Shown one piece after another: positions 52,311 through 63,266 of a stretch of 64,000 nt of DNA (positions are counted from its first letter, which is position 1; every line of letters begins with the position of its first letter). Source of the stretch: Pseudoneurospora amorphoporcata. Its lineage: Eukaryota > Ascomycota > Sordariomycetes > Sordariales > Sordariaceae. Below the pieces are notes generated by a model. It was given only the letters and a program-made list of their open reading frames with translations. It was not told the origin of the DNA and searched no databases. The stretch spans positions 62,001 to 126,000 of the forward strand of contig MU859074.1 of the NCBI GenBank assembly GCA_033297205.1, written 5' to 3'. The position numbers and the translations under genes are program-made.

Positions 52311-54393
52311 TCATTTTTCGCCTAGCTCAACCTCCATGTTCGTATGGTGGTCTCTTGTGGATATAAGACCGAGTTCGTGGCCGGCATCATTCATGGCGTT
52401 GTCAAGCATCATTCGAAATGCGTCGGCACGTATGTCGAAGGTCGCCTCTTCCTGGACCGAAATCTGAGAGAAGCTGCTCGACAAGTTTAGATTGTGAGCA
52501 ATGGTTGTGCCATCCCAATCTTGGACGCCCTGAGGGGCCGGCGATGAAGGCTCATGGAACGACCTTCCAGGATGGCTGTCGGTGGACTGGCTGTCGTCAC
52601 TGAGCAAGATGGGCTGTTCTCTTGTTCCAAATATTTCTTCCATCAGTTTGTCGTGTCGAAATGAACTGCCAGAGCAATGCTTTCCGAAGAAGTGCTCAAT
52701 GGTAACGCCTAATAAATTACCAGTGTCAGTGGCTGGTGATGACGATTGGGCGAAGTGATCATACCCTGTTCAAGCCACTCGCGCGGATTAACAGTATTCG
52801 GCCATACGTCTTTTGGTTTGAAAGCATCAACCAAATGACAAAGCTCGGCATACGATGAGTGGCGCGAATAAGGAAAGGTAATGATGCTAGGCAAGTTTCC
52901 TCCGGCTCTGCTGTTAGCGGCCAGAATGGACCTGTCTTGAGCTATCTGAGATGTCGACTTGTCAATCAGATCTTGCAGGAAACCGAGAAGTGCAGCCTTA
53001 TTATCTGCGCCGGAAGTGAGCAGTTCCAAGCCTATTTCGATTTTTGAGCCGCTCGCGAAAGACTCGAGGGGTAGAAGCTCAACTTTCTCAGCCGATTTTT
53101 CAAGCCAGCGGATACTGTGAGAGTTAGCAAGAGAATATTCGAGTGATATGTTGGGCAGTCTTACAACTTCAAGACCATTTGTATCTGTACCTCGGACAAG
53201 CGGTCTTTTTCCTCGTCGTGCTCAAGATCGTCGCCGCCTCCACCAATGCCAAGTTCTGGAAGGTCTTGACCGTTATCGAGGTGGGTAAGAACGGGGTGTA
53301 TCTGGACTAGCGGGTTTTCCCGAACTGTTTTGCAATAGTTGCCCTTCTCGCAGCTATGGAGGCGAACGTTTTCATCCAATGTCAGGCAGCCCGGGTGGTA
53401 CGAATTACCTCGCATGAATCCCACAAGTGCCGGAGCCTCAGGAGACAGGTGATGCAAGACACCAAAGCCACGCTTGTTGCCGGGATCCTTGGCGAGAAGG
53501 GACTGGTATATGCCCATTTTGTATTCATCAACATGGACCTATCACGGTTAGTTGACAAGCGAGGCATTGTAAAGACACTGTTTCTTACTTTTGACTCTAG
53601 TGCCTTGGACAGGGCAACCCACACATCTTCGTATCCATATGTCCAAGCTTGAAAGTGAAAGATGGTATTGGAAGGATACTTGGAGACCTTGTCCAGCAAC
53701 TCGCTGATGCCCTGAGCTTTTGTAGGAAACTTGATGTCCTGGGTAAAGGACGTATCAAGGTAGATGGTATCGAGTGTCTTCAGACCGTATGCATACTGAA
53801 CCATAGACGGTGACCTCGATATGGCGTTGACATGCCATGGCTCGCTCCGGATATCCCCAGTGTAAAGGGCAGCTTTTCCTTGCCCCTCGAACAAGAACAT
53901 GACAGCACCAGGACAGTGGTTGGCGTCAAGCAAGGTGACTTGGATATGATTCCCTGGTTCGAGCTCGAGTTGGATCGGGGTGTCAAGAGGGAGTGGCTTC
54001 AACAAGTTCTTGAGGTGCTTGTACGACAGTTGTCGAGCCTCCAGGATACCTTGGGCGTAGTTGATACGGCGAGAGACGGTCTCTAGACGGAGCAGGATTT
54101 CCCTGGTGGCGGCAGAGCAGTACACGCTAAACAGAGTTAGACATTGCTGTGTGTGTGGAGGGCAGGATTTCCGACTAACAATGGCGAGCGCAAAGTGTCG
54201 AGACCAGCAAGATGGTCGGTATGGACATGGCTCAAGAAACATGCCAGGGGAGGCCTGCGGTTCGGGTGGTGACGGAAGAAGTCCACTACATATATCGGTC
54301 AGCTATGGAACCAAACAAGCAAGTATTGCAGGACGTCATTTTCTAACCTCGAATATCGGGGAACTCGGCCAACAAGCCGTTAAAGGTCGACAT
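52311..54393 (-). CDS. Artemis-like metallo-beta-lactamase/beta-CASP nuclease
   Basis: Six exons, complement(52311..52708, 52765..53114, 53165..53538, 53589..54126, 54180..54285, 54348..54393), give 603 residues. The start MSTFNGLLAEFPDIRVDFF parallels the start of human Artemis. Metal-site motifs follow: HVHTDH (35-40), DANHCPGA (His121), YTGDIR (Asp142) and PYSRHSSYAEL (His440). The last opens the DNA-repair MBL-associated (DRMBL) region that ends AFKPKDVWPNTV. Family members (SNM1/Pso2, Artemis) are nucleases for crosslink repair or opening of DNA ends before end joining. The Artemis-like start favours the second role, but Pso2-type activity is not excluded. The last 130 residues are Ser/Asp-rich and disordered. 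All introns are 49-62 nt with GT/AG ends. Confidence 0.88.
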
Positions 54394-54664
54394 GTTCGAA
54401 TTGTCGTGTCACATTGGGGCATTTGGCCCTGTTGCAACAATGTTGGAATGGCGATGCATTGCCATCAGATGGACGGTCCACGAACTCGAGGCAGAAGAGA
54501 TCATAAGAGAGTTAGGTTGAAAGGAATGAGGCGCGAGGCTCGTTCGTCATAGGGCTGAAGAAAACAAAATAAGACCCCACCGGTGGATGTACAGGGGACC
54601 ACGCCCCTAAAGTACCCCGCAACGCCCAGGCCGAGAAGCCCCTGAAGTGAGGTGACGTGCCTTG

Positions 54665-55107
54665 CAGGGTTGGGAATAAGTTAAGTAAGTTAAGTCTGGA
54701 GGTAGACTTGAACTTGACTTGAGGGTAAAATTACGGATTTACTTGAAAAATGGGGAAAATATAGATTTGCCGACTTGAGTTTGGAATTTTTCCGGTTAAT
54801 AAAAGGTCCCACTTTTACCTAACCGCCAAGTATAATTGGTTTCTAAAGCCTAATCGAGTTTACGTCCCGACTTTTTTAAGTGCGAGTGTGAGGTATAGTG
54901 GATTTGAATATTTAAAAACTAAATTTATACGTATAAAATGACTAGATTTGGATGATTAATCCCAATTCGGTTGATTTGCTTGAAAAATTAAGTCCTGGAA
55001 GGCCAGATTTGGGCTTGCAAGTCGAAATTTTACCCAGATTTGCTCAAGTCTGGGGCGCGGCTTGCTTGGACTTGACTTGGGGTCGACTTGACTTATTCCC
55101 GACCCTG
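54665..55107. mobile_element. short inverted-repeat element, hAT-like (MITE)
   Basis: A 443-bp AT-rich element. The left end CAGGGTTGGGAATAAGTTAAGT and the inverted right end CAGGGTCGGGAATAAGTCAAGT match at 20 of 22 positions, and both differences are C/T. The element is flanked by an exact 8-bp duplication GTGCCTTG at 54657-54664 and 55108-55115. CAGGG ends and an 8-bp duplication fit the hAT superfamily. There is no transposase frame, so it is non-autonomous. The interior is rich in ACTTGA repeats and looks RIP-affected. It lies between the divergent Artemis-like and P450 genes, ending 196 bp before the P450 start codon. Confidence 0.85.
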
Positions 55108-55303
55108 GTGCCTTGTACACTAGAACTACTACGCTTTGAACACCAATCCGCGTCGACTTTGATCCTCCTTTCATCCGCGACCAGGAATAAGCAATCATGG
55201 CGCCAACAACAACCGAACCACTTGGGTACGACCAAAACATCTTCTTCCAAGTGTCGGCCAGTATTCGCTGAATAACCGGAATGTTCCAAGCACGATAGAC
55301 ACA

Positions 55304-57049
55304 ATGGCGACCACCAGTCTGAGCTCCCACCTGCTGCTCGAGTCGCTGCTGGCCAGCTTGACTCCGGGTCGCATCACGGCGCTCGTCATCCTCCTCACCA
55401 TCGCCAGTTTCGCCATCGACTCGACAACAAAGCCAGCATATCCCAAATCCTTACCTCGAGTGGGCTATACCGGAGGAATTTGCGCCACCATCCGCAACTG
55501 GATGAACCTCTCCAACTACCATAACTGGGTTGAACAAGGCTACAACAAGTATGGCAAACAGGGCCGCTCTTTCGTCACCCCCGCCTCTCCCAGCCAGCCC
55601 GACGAGATCGTCCTTCCTCGAGAACAGATAGCCTGGATGCTCGAACAGCCCGAGACGGTCCTCAGCACCCAAGAATCCCACAAAGATGTCCTCTTCGGCA
55701 CCTACAACTTCTTCAATGTCGACGACCACTTCCCCACCAAGGTCATGCACAAGCACCTGGCCCGCAACCTCGTCACTCTCCTCCCAGACATCCAACAAGA
55801 AGTAGTCGACTCCATCGACGTTGCCTTCGGCGTCGACACCGAGAACTGGAACACCATCAACCTCTGGGAAGCTCTTTTAACCATTGTCCCCCGCGTCATG
55901 AACCGCCTAGCCGTCGGCCTGCCTCTCTGCCGCAACCAAGCCTTCCTCTCGAGCCAGGTCGGATTCGCCGACGACGTCTTCCGCAACTGCTTGATCCTGA
56001 CCCTCTTCCCGACGGTCCTCCACCCGCTCGTCGGCCGTCTCGTTACCTTGCCCAACTGGTACCACTTCCACCAAGGCTACCGCCTCCTCAAGCCCATAAT
56101 CGAGGAGCGGCTCCGCGACTACGAGCGCTTCGAATCCGGCGAGTCGCAGACACCACCCCAAGAATCCCTCATCACCTGGCTCATCCGCCAAGCCAAAGCC
56201 GACAACCTCCCGCACGAACAGACGCCCTACATGATCGCCATGCGTCTTTTGCCTATCGAGTTCGCAGCCATCCACACCACCGTCATCACCCTGCACGCTT
56301 TATTCCTCGACTTGTTCGCCTCCGATCCAGCCAAGGACTACCTCTCTGTCTTGCGCGAGGAAACCACCACCGTCTTGCAGTCCGAACCCAATGGCATCTG
56401 GACCAAAAACGGTCTTGCCCGGTTATACCGCACCGACTCGGCCATCCGCGAGAGCATGCGCTTGTCGACATTCAGCACGGGACTCACTCATCGCAAGGTG
56501 GTAGCCAAGGAAGGCATCACCAACCCGTTTGAGGGGTGGCATGCGCCCTATGGAGCGGTTCTGATGGCCAACATGAGCGTGCAGCATGACCCGGACATTT
56601 ATGAGGATCCGCAGACGTATGATGCCTTGAGGTTTTCGAGAGTGAGGGAGGAGTATGAGGCTCGTTCTGAGAAGGAGAAGGAGCAGCATACTACAGAAGA
56701 GGCGTTGAGAGTCAAGAGGTTGGGGTTGGTGACTACTAGTAGGGAGCATTTGCCTTTTAGTCATGGGAGACATGCTTGGTTAGTCTTTTCTCTTTCTTCT
56801 TTTCTTTATTTTCTTTGTTGCATTCATGTTTCGGGTGGGTGAGTGCGTCGCTAACTCAAATCCCTAATCTGTTACAGCCCCGGCCGTTTCTTCGTAGCCC
56901 ACGAAGTCAAAATGATGCTATCCCACATCCTCCAAAACTACGACATCAAGCCCATCGCTAACCGGCCGCCACCAACGTGGGTGGCGCATACCATTATCCC
57001 GGCGCTAGATGTCAAGATTGAAGTTAAACGACGGCGAGTGAAGGATTGA
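55304..57049 (+). CDS. cytochrome P450 monooxygenase
   Basis: Exons 55304..56778 and 56878..57049 give 548 residues. An N-terminal hydrophobic segment (about 22-40, ITALVILLTIASFAI) anchors it in the ER, followed by a Pro-rich hinge. The I-helix contains FAAIHTT, a variant of AGxDT. The K-helix has RESMR (Glu383, Arg386), and the haem loop FSHGRHACPGRFF carries ligand Cys492, whose codon is split by the intron. The layout resembles fungal P450s near the ent-kaurene oxidase group, where AAIHTT is common, but the substrate is unknown. No terpene cyclase, polyketide synthase or other cluster gene is nearby, so a lone housekeeping or detoxifying role is as likely as a pathway role. A hAT-like element sits in its promoter region. 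Confidence 0.93.
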
Positions 57050-57308
57050 TGCCTTCTAGCCTTCATCAATGTGTATGTCATCTTTCGTTCTTCTGTCTCG
57101 TTTAGGTATCCATATGATATGGTCGATTCTTTTCAGATACCTGAATCTAGCAGGGTATGGGATATGGTGGGGGGGTATCTAGGTCTAGCGATGGGGATAA
57201 GGATTGGTAGTGCTGGGTGCTGGTGGTGTATGTATATACTACTATACGGTATATAGGCAGGCTTTGGGTTATGTATCAGGTGTATGGCAAAAAACAAATA
57301 AATAATTA

Positions 57309-58047
57309 GAGAAGGTCTTTTCGCACTGCTATAAAAGTCTTTTTACACTGGAGTAAAAAAATAAAACTAGGTGTAACTTATCCGAATGGAGGCTTAGGTA
57401 AGTAAGAGTAGTATTGAAATTTTTCTCATTTTTTTCTCTATAATATGGTACCCACGACTATATCGCAACGTTACTCGGCAGAGAGTTAAGACTAAAACTG
57501 GTAAAGATTTAAATAAAATTTATTCCTTTTTTGTTACGAACTTGAGCAATAACGCGGACCAACCAGGTTGTCGGGATGTGACAGCCCCGCTTACGATAAG
57601 ATAGTGTAACATAGGACCAGGAATAGGGACAGGGGAACGCCCGAAGGGCGCTCACAAAGAGGAAGTGCTCACCGTGAGCAGACACTCCAAGACTAAGGCC
57701 TTAGGGAAAGGCACGGAGTATAAAGGAACGACTGGAGAACTTAGATTGTCAGATAGTTCGACAGTAGTCAATTGATCATTATCACCGAGACACGTATAAC
57801 GCTACCATACTTGTTGTGAACCTTTTGGCTTCACCGAACGACTCTGATAGTTTAATACCTTCAGCTATCTCACTTAGGCAGATCAGACTGCCGTTCGTCA
57901 CATAAATGCTGTATTATAGTGTAAAAAATACTAAAAATTCCAACCCCACTCTTATACCTCTTACTTTAAATTTGGCAGAGTTGTATACATATGCCTTTTT
58001 GCTGACAGTGTAGGAAGACTTTTATGGCAGTGCGAAAAGACCTTCTC
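57309..58047. mobile_element. inverted-repeat DNA element with 8-bp target duplication
   Basis: The ends carry 42-bp inverted repeats beginning GAGAAGGTCTTTTCGCACTG and differ at three positions, each T on the left and C on the right. An exact 8-bp duplication AATAATTA flanks it at 57301-57308 and 58048-58055. It has no transposase frame. The total is 739 bp, of which about 371 bp (57532-57902) look like an inserted solo LTR, leaving about 368 bp of original element. Long inverted repeats with 8-bp duplications fit hAT, Mutator-like or Merlin-like families; I cannot choose among them. Confidence 0.85.
57532..57902. mobile_element. probable solo LTR nested in the inverted-repeat element
   Basis: It starts TGTTACGAAC and ends GTTCGTCACA, the TG...CA inverted ends of an LTR with one mismatch. 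Composition is balanced, in contrast to the AT-rich DNA on both sides. TATAAAGG at 57719-57726 could be its promoter. No internal retrotransposon sequence or second LTR is present. No 5-bp duplication is visible at the chosen ends, so the boundaries may be off or the flanks altered. Confidence 0.55.
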
Positions 58048-58055
58048 AATAATTA

Positions 58056-59389
58056 ACATTAAAAAGAAGCAACAGTTTCCATCACCACCAATACTATCCT
58101 ACTTACTGATTGACCTTGTCTGAGCGTCATGAGGCAACCAGTGCTGCAGGTGAGTTTCCCAATATTATTGCCATGACATGCCATGCCATGCCACGACTTC
58201 GGGATTAGTTAAAACACTAAAAGTTACAACAACCAGGCACCAGGCAAGCCATCGATGAGGAGACCGAGCCCTGGCCGCGGCGTGGAAGACAAAAAGAAGA
58301 TATTGAAGTTGAAGTATATAAATTAGGGGCCGAATACGGATCAAGAGCGTACTTGGTGCTTAGCTGAATGGTTCTTAGCGGGTACTTATATAAGTAGTAA
58401 CTAAGTGCTTAGATTCTCTGGCTTCATTCATCTCGGGAACTCGATGGCACCGACTGCCATCACTCATCTTTTAGGACCTTTGTTATTTTTCGTTTCCTCC
58501 AGGTAGTCAGTCAGTCGGCCATCCTCCATCTTCTTGTTTTCTTTTCTTTCTTTTGTCTTTCTTTTGTTTTTCTTTTGTATTGCTGCTCTACTCTGCTCTA
58601 CTTTGCTCTGCTGTGCTGTGCTCTGTTCTTTACGCTTGCTTGCTTGGTAATCTCATTTCGTCGACTTACTCACTTTATAAATCTCAATTCTTTTTTCTAT
58701 TTCTTTTTGGGTACTAGGTCGCTAAACGCGTGTAAAACAGCATCCCCCCTCTTCTGTTTATTCTCACTCAGCATTCATTCCCCAGGAAAAGAATTCTAGA
58801 GCATCCAACAGCTTCCTGAAACCCGCCCGGACTTTTGGAAAGTTCATTCAATTTCTCGCCTAGTCAGTCAGTCTACTAACATCGGATTTCAGGATCGGCC
58901 CATATGTCCTGTCCGATCCTGCCCCCGTGCAGCGCACCACTTGAAAGCTACCACCATTTCCGGGACGACACACGAGCACGCCCTTGGTACCCATCAGACT
59001 CCTGTTAACGCCCCGGTACATCATCATCATAAGTGTTGCCATTGTCATCACACTACCTCCGCCACGGCCACGTTTTCTTCCTTTCGTTCCAGTTGGCCTT
59101 GTATTTTATTTTATTATTTTTTTCTTATTTTTATCTTTTCGCTTTTGGAATCGTTGCTGTTGTCGCTTATTATCTGATTGGTTATTTCTAGCTTGGGTGG
59201 TTGCGGTCCTTGGAAGTCAGGCTTATTGGTCATTATCCGGCTGGTTGTTTCTTGTTGTGGACCAAGCTGATTTATTCACCTAACCACCGTAACGGAGAAC
59301 ACAATGCGTCAGACCTCTTTTTGCTTGGAGGGCCCGTCGACGTTAGAGATAGCTCCGTCTTCAGATACTTCAATAAGGGTCTGGCCAAT
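58056..59389. other. intergenic DNA, 3' side of the YTH gene
   Basis: 1.3 kb, pyrimidine-rich in its middle (58500-58760), with a TATATAAAT at about 58315 and CATGC repeats near 58173-58190. No gene is supported. Frames here are short hydrophobic translations of T-rich DNA. Confidence 0.55.
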
Positions 59390-61799
59390 CTAACGCGCAG
59401 ACGGCCTATCGTGGTTATCCTCTACGCGCTTGTTGTTGTGGTTGTGGCTATTCCAGTGATTATTGGTGTGCGGCTTCTTCTTGTTGTTCCACCACGACGC
59501 AGGGTTGAAGCCCGAACCTGAATCGCTTTCTCGGCGGGCGTGCTGTCCATTTTGGTGACGACTTCCGGAGGGGAATGTTGTCTTGTTTGATCCAAACATG
59601 GCATACGATTCCATCTCTCTCAGCAAAAGGCGGCCGCACTCCTCTTCGACTTCCTGGCCGTCCTTGGCGATTAGGACAGAGAGATTCTCGTTGAGCGGGT
59701 TTTTAAGGTATCCAATGCGAGAAAAGGGCACGGCAGTTTTGGTAAGCCATCTGAGACGGAAGGGTGGGGAGGTCTGCCAATAGATGTTCTTCATCCAGGA
59801 TGCTTTGGCGATGTCGGCCGAAGGTAGACTGGTCATCAAAGCCTTAAGGTATGTGTTAGGCGAGGTTACAAGATCAATCAATATAGGCGGCCCCTAACTT
59901 ACAACGCCCTGGAAAGCCTTGCTCTTGTTCACAGAGAAGAAGAAGATGACGTTTCTGCACATCTCGAAGGCCTTGGCGAACTTTTCCTCGTTGGACGTTT
60001 GGGTGACCCAGATTCCCTATAAAGAAAAAAATGCGTAAACCACGGAAACACTACACAACAGAGGATCCGGGGCAGATGGGGTGTTTGACTTACGTCCTCC
60101 ATGGCCTTATCCAAGTTGTCATTATTGAATGACTTGAGTACAAAAAATCGGGTGTCTGCGGTAGGGATTGTTAATATAGTAGTTCCCCAGAGCTTTGCAT
60201 GGACGTTTCGCCGGGAATGTGGTGACGACACAATCAGTGGGACGCATGGTGAGAGGACGACGGCAAGGAAAACTAACCGCCCTTTTCGCCCGTATTGAAG
60301 TGCTCAACGTGCTCCAACTCCCTAGGTCGCCGGGGTGACTGGGCTCGGGGAGCTTTTGCTCCACGGTGATGGTCAAAGAAGCTTTTATCATCACCACGAT
60401 AACTCGGGTTGTCATATTTATGGAGAGAGCGTCCATCGTACTTGTTGAAATCGGAACGATCGCGGGACCGAGGCCGAGGAGAAAACCGGGAGGGCTGATA
60501 ATCGCGGTCACGAGAGGAGGGACGGCTTAGACGGTGGTCATGACGAGGTGACGGAGCGCGATAACGACGGGGAGACCAGGATGGGGCACGCTTGGTAGGA
60601 TAATCGGGCCGGCCACGTTCCCGATAACGGTCGTTGTACTCGTTGTCGATGTCCATCGGCCGGGGTCCATTCTCCTCGGGCGGCCGAAGCTTCTTCTCCG
60701 GAGGATAATCGGCCATATCCGCGGACCTCTCCCGTTCCCTTTTGGGCACTGCAGCCTTGGGAGCTTCGGTTAGTTGGTTAGTGGTTGCGAGGCTAGTCTC
60801 AACTACCGGCGTCGCGATGAGGCCAAATTCCAAACCCTCTTCCTCCAGCAACTTGCGCCGCTCGGCCTCTAGCCTGGCATTTTGGGCAGCATGCTCGGCT
60901 TCAATGCGTTCTTTCTCTGCGGCCAGAGCCTTGAGCTTACGATGTCGTTGGAGCTTTTTGGTACGTGCCTCGACGTTATAGTAATCAGTATGCGCCAGCC
61001 ATTCCCGTAGGTCCGGGTTGAGCTCCAGGGCTCGCTCGAGCGCCTCTTGGGGAGTCAAGGAGGCAGCGGTAGGCTCAATCCCGGCTTGAACGTTTTGGAT
61101 CTCGGGCCTGTTATTTGTACGTATAGCGTCCTTCTCGGTGCCTGTTTGGGGCTTACCGGGGCCTTTTTGAGACACATGTCTCTTGTTAGGGAACAAATCA
61201 GCTCCGGATCGCGGGATCCTCTCAGTTCTCTTGGGGGGGAGTTGGTGCTTCGGTTGTTCTTGGCGTCGTCCGTACGCCTTTGGCTTGACTGGCTCTTGGG
61301 CGATCTCACCCTCCTCGACTGGAGTAGAGGGCGCTGTGATGACAGCCTTTTCTAGTCCTGGAGGATGCATGGAGGAATGATTTGGTGGAGGAGTGGCCTC
61401 ATTGCATGGCACCTCAACAGAGCTTTGATTCTGGTGTTTGATGGAGGGATCCGGTGCAGGAAGCATTCCTTGCATGGGATCGGCATGGTGGGAAAACGAG
61501 CGGATCAAAGCGGCGATATCACTTTCATCGGCTGAGATGGAGGTCTCGGTAGGAAGCTGAGGAACAGTATGAGGAACAAACTGAGGATTCGGTTGATGAG
61601 GCGGCCGCATCTCAACTTGGTTTGGTGTTGGGGCGACGGCGGGGGTTGAGGGCGTGGTGGCAGCCGTAAGATTGTCGCTGGTGGTCGGCGAAGGGCGGGA
61701 AGAGCGGACCTTTTGCAAAGACTGAAGTCGTTGCTTGAGCTCGCGTGTTTTGGCGTCGAGAGCCAGCTTGTTCATGTTGGGCAGAAGGGGACTTGACAT
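59390..61799 (-). CDS. YTH-domain RNA-binding protein (YTHDC1-like)
   Basis: Exons complement(59390..59842, 59903..60016, 60094..60155, 60278..61799) give 716 residues. The YTH domain (about 508-645) is spread over the last three exons: DTRFFVLKSFNNDNLDKAMED, GIWVTQTSNEEKFAKAFEMC, IFFFSVNKSKAFQGVALM and PFRLRWLTKTAVPF. LKNPLNENLSVLIAKDGQEV and EEECGRLL close it, close to the DGQEIELECG block of YTHDC1. Trp531 and Trp582 can be aligned with the two tryptophans of the N6-methyladenosine cage. Residues 1-500 are disordered: Pro/Thr-rich, a coiled coil around 285-325, then an Arg/Asp/Ser/Tyr-rich stretch. A nuclear mRNA-fate regulator (YTHDC1, Mmi1) is the likely role; m6A binding is inferred from the cage. 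Confidence 0.9.
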
Positions 61800-63266
61800 G
61801 GTGACGAGTGAGATGGCACTGGCGACGCGTTAGTTAATTCCTCGGTGTAGGAATGCTGGCTATCCAAATGTTGGTGATTGATATTGCTGTCTTGCTGGCC
61901 AAGTTGCTGCTTTTATTTGAGAGCAGGTTTCGGGTATGAGACGCGACAAGGGAACCGTGACAGTCGATACGCGTTGTCCAGAAAGTCGAGAGTCAATAAT
62001 GTGCCAGGTCTTGGAGCCGTTGCCAGGGTTCCCGATTGTGAAATTGTTGTGAAAATGGTGAACTTTTTGAGGTTGGGAGTGGAGTGGAGCAACACCAACA
62101 GTGGGGCGGGGCGGGGCCGTTGAGATGCGCCCCACCCCCGCTATTTCCTTGTGGTGTGCCTATCGGGTGTGCAAGCCCAAGTACTAACAGCACCAACTAT
62201 GGTACCACCTCACCTGCCTCTCTGTCCCTTCTCTCTCCATTGACCGCTTAAAACAGCTCCACGGGACATGGGAGTTTCCAGCCTTCAGTGTAAAAATCCA
62301 CGGCCAAAGACACGTCCTTCCAACCTAACAGACTGACTGAAATGCCCAGGAACGGAACCAACGGCGAGAATACTTTCGGGCTGGGCATCTATCTGTCCAA
62401 CACTCCAAGGTTCCAAACTTCAGGCTTGACCCCTTTCACCACCTTTCGACCTTGTTGGCGTTTCTCTTCTCTTTGACATTCGGTTCAACCTGCCGCGACT
62501 CCGACAAACCTGCATACAAGGGGGCCCATGGGCTCGGTAACATGGCCGCTGGCGGGCGCTAGCAAGCGTTGGCTCGACGTTGGAACGTTGGAGGCTCAAG
62601 ATGCCCCTGCATAACAAACAGCAATTCCACGCGAACCCCTTCGCCTACCTACACCCAAACCATTCACCCCCTGGTCTGCCCCTGCGTCTCCACTTTGGAC
62701 GAACCGCTTTCTTGACAATAACGCGTCCCATCATGGCCCTCGTATCGCTCATTTTGTTTGGGGAGCCGCAGTGATGCCTTCACTGCTCCTGGAGTTGTAT
62801 CCGAGGTTTGGAGATCCGCCCGCTTACATCGTCACCTTGGAATCAACTTTGGGAATTCGGTCCGTTATCAGACCCCGCCTTATCCAGGCCACCTCATTTC
62901 GCTGAAACGACATGTTCGTTGGCAGATATGTACTCTGACGGCTGACATGGGCTTGCATACCCATCACGGACGATATGCCAAATGGATTTGGCCGCTTACC
63001 GCACCATGCTTCGACTGGGTGGGCTTATCTGGAAGACTACGGACAACTGAGGATATAAGCATGTGGTCGTCGCCATGTTGCCGAGTTTGGGAAAATCATC
63101 AGTCTCAACTTGAGCATTTGGCATCTACTCACCTTCTTTTTTACTTCTACCTTCTTTACAAACAGCTTCAGTGAAGCCTATCATTCTTTACATCACCATC
63201 TTTGACATCACATCACTCATTCAGCCCGCTAGTCGGTCCTACTTACTTAGTACAATATCAACCAAG
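61800..63266. other. divergent promoter region of YTH and AA9 genes
   Basis: 1.47 kb between the start of the YTH gene (minus) and the AA9 gene (plus). The last 200 bp are CA/CT-rich with many ATCA repeats, typical of a fungal leader. No clear CGGN5CCG site was found. Short frames (62580-63174) show no domain. Confidence 0.55.

Noticed and set aside
55304..57049. P450 as part of a secondary-metabolite cluster
   Set aside because: Neighbours are DNA repair, YTH and cell-wall enzymes. No synthase, cyclase or transporter is present in the window.
57575..57902. LTR starting at the inner TGTGACAG instead of 57532
   Set aside because: TGTGAC...GTCACA also gives inverted ends, but TGTTACGAAC...GTTCGTCACA pairs over ten bases. 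Neither choice shows a 5-bp duplication, so the outer start is only preferred.
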